64,000 bases of DNA. Origin: Acidobacteriaceae bacterium. GTDB taxonomy: Bacteria > Acidobacteriota > Terriglobia > Terriglobales > Acidobacteriaceae. Shown here one piece after another: positions 25,947-33,415 of this stretch. The DNA lies in NCBI GenBank assembly GCA_021323655.1, contig JAJPKO010000036.1:1-64000 (forward strand), read 5' to 3'. The translations under genes were made by a program, and so were the position numbers. Under the pieces are notes generated by a model. That model was not told the origin of the DNA and ran no database searches. It saw nothing but the letters and a program-made list of their open reading frames with translations. Each line of letters begins with the position of its first letter. The stretch's first letter is position 1.

Positions 25947-26923
25947 TGACCTATATCGATGCCATTAACGCGGCGCTCAGCGAAGAGATGGAACGTGATC
26001 CCAATGTTTTCATTATTGGTGAGGACGTCGGCAAGATGGGTGGCGCCTTCAAAGCCACCAAGGGGCTACTAGAAAAATTCGGTAGCGAGCGGGTCATCGA
26101 CTCGCCCCTTGCAGAAGGCGCCATTATCAGCTCTTCGATCGGCGCGGCGATGGCGGGCATGAGACCTGTGCCGGAGATCCAGTTTGTCGACTTCATTACG
26201 CCGGCCATGGACGCGCTTACGCAACAGGCGGCGAAATTGCGCTATCGCAGTGCCGGGACGCAGACCTGCCCGATGACAGTCCGCGTTTGCTATGGCGGAG
26301 GCGTTGGCGGCGGACTCTACCACTCGCAAAGTAACACCAGCTGGTTCATCCATTGCCCGGGGCTCGTCGTCGTCGCTCCATCGACCCCCTATGATGCGAA
26401 GGGGATGCTCAAAGCTGCGATCCGCAATGACGATCCGGTGATGTTTTTCGAGCACAAGAAGCTCTATCGATCGATTAAGGAAGAAGTGCCGCAAGAGGAT
26501 TACACTGTTCCCCTCCTGAAAGCTGCGGTCCGCCGCAAGGGAACGGATCTAACTGCAATCTCCTATGGGTATACGTTGCAGCTTACGCTGCAGGCCGCCG
26601 AGCAGATGAAGCAGAAGCACGGAGCCGAAGTCGAAGTGATTGATCTGCGGACGCTTTCCCCACTCGATACCGATACGTTTCTAGAATCCGTCTCCAAGAC
26701 CAGCCGCGCCGTGGTTGTACACGAGGATAACCGCACTCTCGGGATCGGAGCCGAAGTGTCCGCTGTCATCGCCGAACAGGCATTCGACTGCCTCGATGCT
26801 CCTATTTTGCGAATTACGGCGCCCGATGTTCCATTGCTTCCCGCAGCAGCGGAGTTGGAGCATTTTTGTACGCTGTCAGTAGAGAAGGTCATTGTCGCAA
26901 TGGAACGCACTCTGGATCACTAG
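25937..26923 (+). CDS. 2-oxo-acid dehydrogenase E1 beta subunit
   Basis: The 328-residue beta chain begins MAVMTYIDAINAALSEEM, six bases after GGGAG. It carries the transketolase pyrimidine-binding domain (IGEDVGKMGGAFKATKGL, SPLAEGAIISSSIGAAMAGMRP shown in part) and the transketolase C-domain (DLRTLSPLDTDTF, VHEDNRTLGIGAEV). These blocks are slightly closer to branched-chain (2-oxoisovalerate) than to pyruvate E1 beta chains. It overlaps E1 alpha by ten bases, so the two are translationally coupled, and it is followed by a hairpin. Confidence 0.88.
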   Translation: MAVMTYIDAINAALSEEMERDPNVFIIGEDVGKMGGAFKATKGLLEKFGSERVIDSPLAEGAIISSSIGAAMAGMRPVPEIQFVDFITPAMDALTQQAAKLRYRSAGTQTCPMTVRVCYGGGVGGGLYHSQSNTSWFIHCPGLVVVAPSTPYDAKGMLKAAIRNDDPVMFFEHKKLYRSIKEEVPQEDYTVPLLKAAVRRKGTDLTAISYGYTLQLTLQAAEQMKQKHGAEVEVIDLRTLSPLDTDTFLESVSKTSRAVVVHEDNRTLGIGAEVSAVIAEQAFDCLDAPILRITAPDVPLLPAAAELEHFCTLSVEKVIVAMERTLDH

Positions 26924-26955
26924 GCGTGTCTTGGGAGCACCGCCGCAAGACACGC
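26924..26955 (+). terminator. Hairpin directly after the E1 beta stop
   Basis: A perfect 10-bp stem (GCGTGTCTTG / CAAGACACGC) with a 12-nt loop begins immediately after the TAG. The tail (GCAAAACGG) lacks a T-run, so termination may be Rho-dependent or the hairpin may protect the 3' end. Confidence 0.5.
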
Positions 26956-27184
26956 GCAAAACGGCCTTTGCGAGCGGTTCAGCTCGAAGATGGCGCAGGC
27001 TCCTGTTAGACTCACTCGGCGGATCCCATATACCATTATGCAAAGTACTGATTCGATTGCTTAAATGCTGATCTGCCAAACGGTTGCGCTGACAGGGGGA
27101 CAAAAGTCACTGTTGCTTTATGAAGGGTGACGCGATTCTCAGATAAGAAAGGTGATGTAGAAGTCTCTTCGCGGGGGTATGCAC

Positions 27185-27838
27185 ATGCTGGAAGCCGAAC
27201 TCTTCGCTTTCCTGGCTGGAGCCTCTGACGGCGTCTTTGCGGTTCGAGAGTCAGGCGAAATTTGCTATTGGAATCGGGCTGCCCAGGAACTCTTTGGCTA
27301 CTCCGAAGAAGAAGCCCTCGGCAAGACCTGCTCGCAACTTCTCCACGGTGTGGGCACGCTGGGGACGCAGGTCTGTCTTGATCGCTGCGTAGAGCTGCAA
27401 TGCACGCTGAAGCCGAAAGACATGCCGAACTTCGATCTGAACGTGACGATGCGAGATGGAGAACGAAAGTGGGTGAATATTTCGACCATCCCGTATCTGG
27501 ATCGCAGAACACAAAAGACGCTTGTCATCCATCTGGCCCGCGACATCAGCGAACAGAAGAAACGCGAGGAAGTCTTCCGTAAGATGATCGCGATCTCGCA
27601 TGAAGTGGCAAGTCTCGAACCCACTACGAACGGAGCTGCGCCGATCACTCCCTTGTCACCACAAGAGCTTGAGATTCTACGGATGTTTGCTGCGGGGAGC
27701 GATGCCCCGAAAATCGCGAAGGCACTCGGAATCAGCCCACAGACTCTACGGAATCATCTCCACCACATCAACAAAAAATTGCGGACCCACAACCGCCTGG
27801 AAGCGGTGACACATGCGGTGCATCGCCACCTCATCTGA
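27185..27838 (+). CDS. Cysteine-rich PAS domain - LuxR-type regulator
   Basis: The 217-residue protein has an N-terminal PAS domain (LEAELFAFLAGASDGVFAV, WNRAAQELFGYSEEEALG) and a C-terminal LuxR helix-turn-helix (LSPQELEILRMFAAG, KIAKALGISPQTLRNHLHHINKKL in part). The PAS core carries Cys49, Cys64, Cys68 and Cys73 in a C-x14-C-x3-C-x4-C pattern, which could hold a metal or redox centre; PAS-LuxR proteins with a similar Cys block exist, but the ligand is unknown. ATG 27185 is 7 bases after GGGGGT; ATG 27179 is too close. It stands alone between the E1 genes and the nar operon and is the only regulator in the island. Confidence 0.83.
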   Translation: MLEAELFAFLAGASDGVFAVRESGEICYWNRAAQELFGYSEEEALGKTCSQLLHGVGTLGTQVCLDRCVELQCTLKPKDMPNFDLNVTMRDGERKWVNISTIPYLDRRTQKTLVIHLARDISEQKKREEVFRKMIAISHEVASLEPTTNGAAPITPLSPQELEILRMFAAGSDAPKIAKALGISPQTLRNHLHHINKKLRTHNRLEAVTHAVHRHLI

Positions 27839-27844
27839 AAAAAC

Positions 27845-27881
27845 TGATCACATCGATGTGTCGAGCACATTGATGTGACCA
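27845..27881. terminator. Long dyad after the PAS-LuxR gene
   Basis: Two 16-nt arms (TGATCACATCGATGTG and CACATTGATGTGACCA) pair at 14 of 16 positions around a 5-nt loop, beginning 7 bases after the stop. The left arm contains the perfect palindrome CACATCGATGTG. A terminator is the simplest reading (ACTTTTTGCC follows about 10 bases later), but a protein-binding site is possible. Confidence 0.5.
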
Positions 27882-28064
27882 GCCGCCGTTACTTTTTGCC
27901 TGGTCGCGAGCAGCGAACCGAGTCGTCAACCGAGGACTAGCGCCCGCCCGTGGATCCTGCGGCTTGCCATTGGACACACAGGTTGCTGGAGGAAATTTGA
28001 GGCGAGTCTCATCGCCCGTGCCTCGGGAGATTGGCAGACATCTTTAGTTACGCTCGAGTACCAG

Positions 28065-28637
28065 CTACTCATTCGCTACTCTCGATTTCTTGCATGCTTC
28101 TTCCTCCATTGCGACTGCGCGTGGGAACAGAAGGTCATCTTCATACTTAATGTGCTGTTGCATATCGCGGTCGAATGCCGAAAGTGCCTCGTAAAGCTTC
28201 GCATAGCTGTCGCAGGCGCCATCGGGTGGAGTGTAGTCATTGCTGAGTTTCCGAATTTGATTAAGTTCATCGTCCGTTTTGACGTGTTCGAGAACCATGA
28301 TCCGAATTGGGTTCTCCACTGTCCCAAATGGTGGCCAGGATACGGAAGCATCCCGGACGACCTCCGCTTCGACTTTGGCTATATAAGGAAAGAGCGTCTG
28401 TTCCTCTTTGAGCAGGTGCATCAACAGGTCCCGGCTCATCTGGGAAAAAAGATCGTGAATCCGCTTCAGCTCTGGATGACTTTTCCCCTGCTTGTCAATT
28501 GCTTCTTTGGAGAGGAGCGCGATCCGAGTGATTTCCCGTCGGCAAAATGCATGGTGAGTGCCGACAATGTGCTCGATTAGGCTGGCCAGCGATTGGTCGC
28601 TCCAATCCTTGCTTGATTTGCTTAAATCCAAGTTCAT
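28065..28637 (-). CDS. Hemerythrin-like di-iron protein (last gene of the nar operon)
   Basis: The 190-residue four-helix protein has hemerythrin iron ligands in HIVGTHHAFC, HLLKEEQTLFPYI, LEHVKTDDEL and QQHIKYEDDLLFPRA. It resembles the C-terminal part of RIC/YtfE iron-sulfur repair proteins but lacks their N-terminal ScdA domain with its CC motif. ATG 28637 follows AGAGGAG by 6 bases. It is 18 bases downstream of the cyt b/c fusion gene on the same strand, so it is probably co-transcribed. NO or O2 binding and cluster repair are likely roles. Confidence 0.83.
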   Translation of the reverse strand: MNLDLSKSSKDWSDQSLASLIEHIVGTHHAFCRREITRIALLSKEAIDKQGKSHPELKRIHDLFSQMSRDLLMHLLKEEQTLFPYIAKVEAEVVRDASVSWPPFGTVENPIRIMVLEHVKTDDELNQIRKLSNDYTPPDGACDSYAKLYEALSAFDRDMQQHIKYEDDLLFPRAVAMEEEACKKSRVANE

Positions 28638-28655
28638 CAGATTCTCCTCTTGCAA

Positions 28656-30086
28656 TTACTGGCCCGAATCAGGCGGCGGCTCGATGGGTTGGCGGTGGCG
28701 AGATCGAAGAAACGCAAGCAGAGCGGACAACTGATCCGAGGTCATATTGTTGCGATACGACGGCATATTCTCGGCTCCGCTGTAAATGCGCGTCGTGATT
28801 TGTGCCGGCGTCAACGTATCACCCGCGTACGTAAGGTCCGGCCCGCGAATGCCACCATACCCGGATACCTTATGACAATACTCGCAACCCTTATCGTGAA
28901 ATACGCGGGCGCCGTCGGCAATCGGCCCGCTGGTTACGCCGACGACCTGGACAGGCAGCGGAGGTGCTTCCATTCGGGGAGACCACGGCGCTATTTTGCC
29001 AACTTCGCCATAGTACGCGATCATGAACAGAATCGCTGCCACAATGACGAACGACCATGGACGCCGTAGCGGGCTACGCTGCCCCTTGCGAGCCACAAAA
29101 GGAAGCAGAATCAGCGCAGCTCCGAAGATTGCTGGCCCCCAGACCATCACCAGAGCTTCCGACCATTTCGGAATGAGAGAGAGAATGGCGTAGTACCAGA
29201 AGAAATACCACTCTGGACGAGGTGTAGCTTCGATGATGGACGGATCCGGTGGCTTGCCCAGCATTGGAGGCCCAACCACAATCGCAAGCCCCACAACCGT
29301 CAGCACCACCAAAAAACCGAATACCACATCGCGCCAGGCGGCGTCCGGCCAGAAGGGTTCTCCCTCGCGGGCGAGCAGCGCATGAAACCAAGGACGATAA
29401 GTCTTAGGATCAACCGGTCGATCGACGGATGGAGGCTCGGAGATTCCGTTGTGGACGACAAGGTAGAGATGGAAGCCGACGATGAGAAAAATAAGCCCGG
29501 GAAAGAGAAAGACGTGGGCGACGAAGAAGCGACTCAACGTGGCGCCCCCCACGGTATCTCCTGCGAGGATGAAGTGGCCCAACCAATTGCCAATAAGCGG
29601 AACCCGGCCCGCCTGCTCGGCGGCGATGAGTACGGACCAGAAGCCCGTTTGATCCCAGCGCAGCAATTGTCCCGTGAAGACCATCGCGAGCGTCAGCAAC
29701 AACAGCGCGACGCCACTCAGCCAGTTCATCTGGCGCGGATACTTGTAGGACGCCATCAAATACACACGAATCGTATGCAGTCCGATGAGAATAATCATCG
29801 CCGAGGCGCCGAAGTAGTGAATGCCTCGTACGATCCGCCCGATAGGAGCGCCGGAAATGAATTGCAGGGTACTATAGGCCTGGCCTGAAGACGGAACATA
29901 GCCGCTTGCGAGCGCGATTCCGGTCACGACCTGAATCAAAAAGGCGATCAGGGTCGCACTGCCCAACACATAGAACCATGCGGATTTCCGGGCCTTGGGG
30001 ACCGGGTGATCCAACAGCGGACCTAATATCTTTGAAACACCGGTCAGGTCGTCGAACCAGAGCCATGCCTGTTTCAACATTCGCAT
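28656..30086 (-). CDS. Cytochrome b - cytochrome c fusion of a bc-type complex
   Basis: The 476-residue membrane protein has a cytochrome b N-domain with two heme b His pairs (RGIHYFGASAMIILIGLHTIRVY and AHVFLFPGLIFLIVGFH, parts of them), then a subunit-IV-like part with PEWYFFWYY, the Qo-site PEWY motif. It ends in a c-type heme domain, C401EYC404H405 with Met441 (NMPSYR) as probable sixth ligand. Together with the Rieske gene just upstream it makes a minimal quinol:cytochrome c oxidoreductase. ATG 30086 has GGAGGAG 6 bases before; an upstream ATG at 30110 would overlap the Rieske gene. Confidence 0.9.
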   Translation of the reverse strand: MRMLKQAWLWFDDLTGVSKILGPLLDHPVPKARKSAWFYVLGSATLIAFLIQVVTGIALASGYVPSSGQAYSTLQFISGAPIGRIVRGIHYFGASAMIILIGLHTIRVYLMASYKYPRQMNWLSGVALLLLTLAMVFTGQLLRWDQTGFWSVLIAAEQAGRVPLIGNWLGHFILAGDTVGGATLSRFFVAHVFLFPGLIFLIVGFHLYLVVHNGISEPPSVDRPVDPKTYRPWFHALLAREGEPFWPDAAWRDVVFGFLVVLTVVGLAIVVGPPMLGKPPDPSIIEATPRPEWYFFWYYAILSLIPKWSEALVMVWGPAIFGAALILLPFVARKGQRSPLRRPWSFVIVAAILFMIAYYGEVGKIAPWSPRMEAPPLPVQVVGVTSGPIADGARVFHDKGCEYCHKVSGYGGIRGPDLTYAGDTLTPAQITTRIYSGAENMPSYRNNMTSDQLSALLAFLRSRHRQPIEPPPDSGQ

Positions 30087-30102
30087 GTCGATCTCCTCCG
30101 GA

Positions 30103-30618
30103 TTAGGCAATCGGAACTGGCATCGTTAAAATCTGAACGGAGTTTTTGTTGATACGTACTGGGTATTGATTAAGTGGTTTTGGCGGAGGGCCTGAGGCAA
30201 CCTGCCCGTCGGCATAAAACACCCCGCCATGACAAGGACACATAAAAAGGTCTGCTTCAGCCAGCCAACGCACAGGGCACCCGAGATGAGTACAGATGGT
30301 CGAAAACGCGATAAATTCTCGCTCGTCCACGCGGCGCAGCCAGGCTGTTGTTTGCGCGGTCACCCCGGCCCAGGGAAGTGGTGATGGGTCCTCGAAGGCG
30401 ACGTTCACGGTTGAACCGATCTTGAAGTCATCGAGCGAACCCACCGTTCGCCAGATCTGAGGTGACTTCCTCAGACCCAGCAAGAACGCGACGCTGGGCA
30501 AAGCTATCAGGGCAGCGCCAATCGAACTCAGGGTGATACTGAGGCGAACGAGAAATCTCCGCCGGTTGATTTCCGGGCCGTGCTTTACTGGGGCCTCCGA
30601 TGGGGGAATCTCAATCAT
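30103..30618 (-). CDS. Rieske 2Fe-2S protein
   Basis: The 171-residue subunit of the bc-type complex has a short N-terminal region with RRRF followed by one membrane helix (SITLSSIGAALIALPSVAFLLG, in part), a Tat-type anchor. The cluster is bound by C109/H111 (CTHLGC) and C127/H130 (CPCHGG), with a probable C114-C129 disulfide; the disulfide and GG are typical of high-potential Rieske proteins. ATG 30618 sits 7 bases after a perfect AAAGGAGG. The start overlaps the narI stop (ATGA), so this protein is made from the nar message. Confidence 0.92.
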   Translation of the reverse strand: MIEIPPSEAPVKHGPEINRRRFLVRLSITLSSIGAALIALPSVAFLLGLRKSPQIWRTVGSLDDFKIGSTVNVAFEDPSPLPWAGVTAQTTAWLRRVDEREFIAFSTICTHLGCPVRWLAEADLFMCPCHGGVFYADGQVASGPPPKPLNQYPVRINKNSVQILTMPVPIA

Positions 30619-31313
30619 TTTGCGACCTCCTTTACGTACGAATCTGGCTTCCGGCGGTTCCAGATCACGACTTGGTAGGGTCGCCAGAGATACTGAAGCG
30701 GAAGCATGACTAGATGGACCAGACGGCCGAATGGGAACAAGAGAATTACGAGGAACCCGACAACAAAATGCAGCTTTACAAAAGCTGGAAGGGATACCAC
30801 CGTCACCAGTTCCGGGCGGAACGTAGCCAGCGACCAGAACCACGGAACAGCGGTGTGTAGGTACCACAATCCTCCCCATCGATCAAAGATAGCTATGGTG
30901 GTCCCACTCCCGATCTGAATCAGAAGCACAAAGAGAATCAGGCCATCCATGTAGGTGGTTGCCGCCTGGACCAGCGATTTCGGAGCCAGCCGGCGAATGA
31001 TCAGCACAACCAAACCGAAAAATGTGTACAGGCCCAGAGCCATTCCAGTCACCTCGAGAACCAGGCGACGAGTCTGGTCTCCGAGAAGCCATGCGGCGGG
31101 GCCTGGTAAAAAAGCTGCCAGCAAGTGTGCCAGCAGGATCAGCGTGATCCCATAGTGAAAAGGCACAGATCCCCAGAACAGCTTCCGCTTCTCAAGAATT
31201 TCGGAGGAAAGGCTGGAATAGGTATAGGGTTGCCGCAGGCGGCGATATATGCTGACACCGATAGCCAGGGTGAGCGCAATATAAGGGAACGCGATAAAGA
31301 GAAAATTATCCAT
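30615..31313 (-). CDS. narI: Respiratory nitrate reductase gamma subunit
   Basis: NarI is the diheme cytochrome b that anchors NarGH and oxidises quinol. The 232-residue protein has five membrane spans and the expected heme-b histidines (VPFHYGITLILLAHLL, KLHFVVGFLVILLFPFGRLVH in part). MDNFLFIAFPYIALTLAIG is the usual start. It overlaps narJ by 8 bases upstream and the Rieske gene by 4 downstream, an unusual link between a Nar membrane anchor and a bc-type Rieske protein. Confidence 0.93.
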   Translation of the reverse strand: MDNFLFIAFPYIALTLAIGVSIYRRLRQPYTYSSLSSEILEKRKLFWGSVPFHYGITLILLAHLLAAFLPGPAAWLLGDQTRRLVLEVTGMALGLYTFFGLVVLIIRRLAPKSLVQAATTYMDGLILFVLLIQIGSGTTIAIFDRWGGLWYLHTAVPWFWSLATFRPELVTVVSLPAFVKLHFVVGFLVILLFPFGRLVHLVMLPLQYLWRPYQVVIWNRRKPDSYVKEVAK

Positions 31314-31881
31314 GCCGGTCCTCTCCGGGCGGAATTGTTATCCCATCAGGCGTCCACCACTTCAGCGCGGATGCGGCCAATATTTCGTGCTGATGATGCA
31401 CCAACCTCAGGAGAGCGCGCAGTGCATGCTCATAAGGGTTTCCACTCGCTTTAAGGACCTCGATCATCCGAGTGACCGCGGGCAGAAGGCAGTCCTCGAT
31501 CATTGCAGGCCGTTCTTCTTCGGCCAGGTCCAGGTAGTCCAGGATGAAAGTAATGTGATCGGGCAACTCGACTCCGAGCACCATGCCGCGAGTTTCCATC
31601 CGCCCCTTCAACTCCGCCAGAAAAACTCCGCGCCGTGCATCATCGCCAAACAAGTGATATCCAAGGTTCGGCGTGCAATCGGGCCGCAGGTCGAAAGCTC
31701 CGGTGTAGGCCTCCTGGAGTTGGCCAAGCGTTTTCTGCGCTACCGAAGCCTGAAAATCAAGCAGATGTGCCTGTGCGTCTGGAGCCTCCGATGCGAGGTC
31801 TGCGGCACAGTCCTCCAGCACCTCTGTGAAAGGGACCTTCGGATAATCAAGAATCACGGCAAACATCGAATAAATGGTCAT
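31306..31881 (-). CDS. narJ: Nitrate reductase assembly chaperone
   Basis: NarJ binds apo-NarG and permits molybdenum-cofactor insertion; it is cytoplasmic and not part of the final enzyme. The 191-residue helical protein has the TorD/NarJ family features YSMFAVILDYP, the AYTGAFDLRPDCTPNLGYHLFGDD stretch (partly quoted), LPDHITFILDYLDL and NPYEHALRALL. It begins three bases after the narH stop and overlaps narI. Confidence 0.9.
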   Translation of the reverse strand: MTIYSMFAVILDYPKVPFTEVLEDCAADLASEAPDAQAHLLDFQASVAQKTLGQLQEAYTGAFDLRPDCTPNLGYHLFGDDARRGVFLAELKGRMETRGMVLGVELPDHITFILDYLDLAEEERPAMIEDCLLPAVTRMIEVLKASGNPYEHALRALLRLVHHQHEILAASALKWWTPDGITIPPGEDRHG

Positions 31882-31884
31882 GCT

Positions 31885-33375
31885 TCATAACCCCCGTGTC
31901 GGCCAGATGAGATTGCCAAATCCGCGATGTTCTTGAAAGTCCTGCGTATCCATTCCCATCTCAATGGCTTGTTCGCGCAGGAAGGGCGGAACAACCATCC
32001 GCTCGTCGGCTCCTGCGATTGCTGTCAAGTGGTAAATGCCTTCCACATCTTCAGGTGTCAATCCAGCTTCCTTGAGTGCCTGAAATGCGGTTTCCATGGA
32101 AATATCGCCAACGCTTTCTGCTCGTTTATAAATGCGCACTCCCAGCAGTTTGCGATACACCGCAACGACCTCAGCTTCATCGCCAGAGGTAAACAAGCTT
32201 GCCATGTAACGGATGGGTAGCCGTGCACTTTCAAGTGAACTAAAGAACTCGGAGTCCATCTCGTAATAACCCTCCTGGCTCAGGGTGGCAGTGACTGGAA
32301 GCAGGGGCGGGATATAAAACAGCATGGGCAACGTCCGCCATTCCGGGTGTAGAGGCAGAGCCATTCGCCATTGCTTTACGTACCTGTAGATCGGAGATTT
32401 CTGAGCGGATTCGATGATCTTCAGATCGATGCCACAGATGAGCGCCTGCCGAACCACCTCCGGATCGAACGGATTCAGAATGAGGTCCCTTTGCGCTTCC
32501 ACCAATTCAGCTTCTGGCTTTGAAGCAGTCTCCTCAATCCGATCCGCATCGTAGAGAACGACCCCGAGATAGCGAATCTTTCCCACGCAGGTGTGCATGC
32601 ACGCCGGCGGTTCGCCCATTTCCATGCGCGGATAGCAGAGGATGCATTTCTCCGCTTTTCCGCTGTTCCAGTTGAAGTACACCTTCTTGTATGGGCAGCC
32701 GGAAATACACATGCGCCAGCCCTGACATTTTTCCTGGCTCACGAGCACAATACCGTCTTCGCCCCGTTTGTAGATTGCTCCAGAGGGACAGGCCGCGACG
32801 CAACTCGGGTTCAGGCAGTGATTACAGATTCGTGGGAGGTAAAAATAGACCAGTTGCTGGAGTTCAAAAAATTGCCGTCGCTCCTCTTCAGTCAAGGATT
32901 TAAGGTTCGGATCGTTTGCAGCATAAATCTCTGAGCCGCCCATGGAGTCGTCCCAGTTTGGGCCGGCCTCGATCTCCATGTCCTCGCCCGTAATCATCGA
33001 TATCGGCCTCGCGACCGGTTGATCCTCGCCCGGCGGTGCATCGATCAGGTCCTGGTAACGGTAGGTAAAGGGATGGTAGTAGTCATCGAGGGCAGGCAGG
33101 CGCGGATTATAGGATATGTTGACCAACTCGCTTTTCCTGCTACCGAGTCGCAGGCGAAGTTTGCCGTTCTCCACTACCCAGCCGCCGCTATATTGCTCCT
33201 GGTCTTCGTAAAGGGTGGGATAGCCTGTTCCTGGCTTGGTTTCGACATTATTCCACCACATGTACTCGGTACCCGGCCGATCAGTCCACAGATTCTTGCA
33301 AGCGAGGCTGCACGTGTGGCATCCGATGCACTTGTCGAGATGAAAGACCATCGAAACCTGAGCGCGGATGTTCAT
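31885..33375 (-). CDS. narH: Respiratory nitrate reductase beta subunit
   Basis: NarH carries four iron-sulfur clusters that wire NarI to NarG. The 496-residue protein shows the four Cys groups CIGCHTCSLAC, CNHCLNPSCVAACPSG, CQGWRMCISGCPYKKVYFN and KCILCYPRMEMGEPPACMHTC. The Trp in CxxW is the mark of the 3Fe-4S site in Nar beta chains. ATG 33375 has AAGGAG upstream. It lies between narG (40-base gap) and narJ (3-base gap). Confidence 0.95.
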   Translation of the reverse strand: MNIRAQVSMVFHLDKCIGCHTCSLACKNLWTDRPGTEYMWWNNVETKPGTGYPTLYEDQEQYSGGWVVENGKLRLRLGSRKSELVNISYNPRLPALDDYYHPFTYRYQDLIDAPPGEDQPVARPISMITGEDMEIEAGPNWDDSMGGSEIYAANDPNLKSLTEEERRQFFELQQLVYFYLPRICNHCLNPSCVAACPSGAIYKRGEDGIVLVSQEKCQGWRMCISGCPYKKVYFNWNSGKAEKCILCYPRMEMGEPPACMHTCVGKIRYLGVVLYDADRIEETASKPEAELVEAQRDLILNPFDPEVVRQALICGIDLKIIESAQKSPIYRYVKQWRMALPLHPEWRTLPMLFYIPPLLPVTATLSQEGYYEMDSEFFSSLESARLPIRYMASLFTSGDEAEVVAVYRKLLGVRIYKRAESVGDISMETAFQALKEAGLTPEDVEGIYHLTAIAGADERMVVPPFLREQAIEMGMDTQDFQEHRGFGNLIWPTRGL

Positions 33376-33415
33376 GCTATCTCCTTAGTTGCCACTGCGT
33401 TGATGCATTCCCCTG

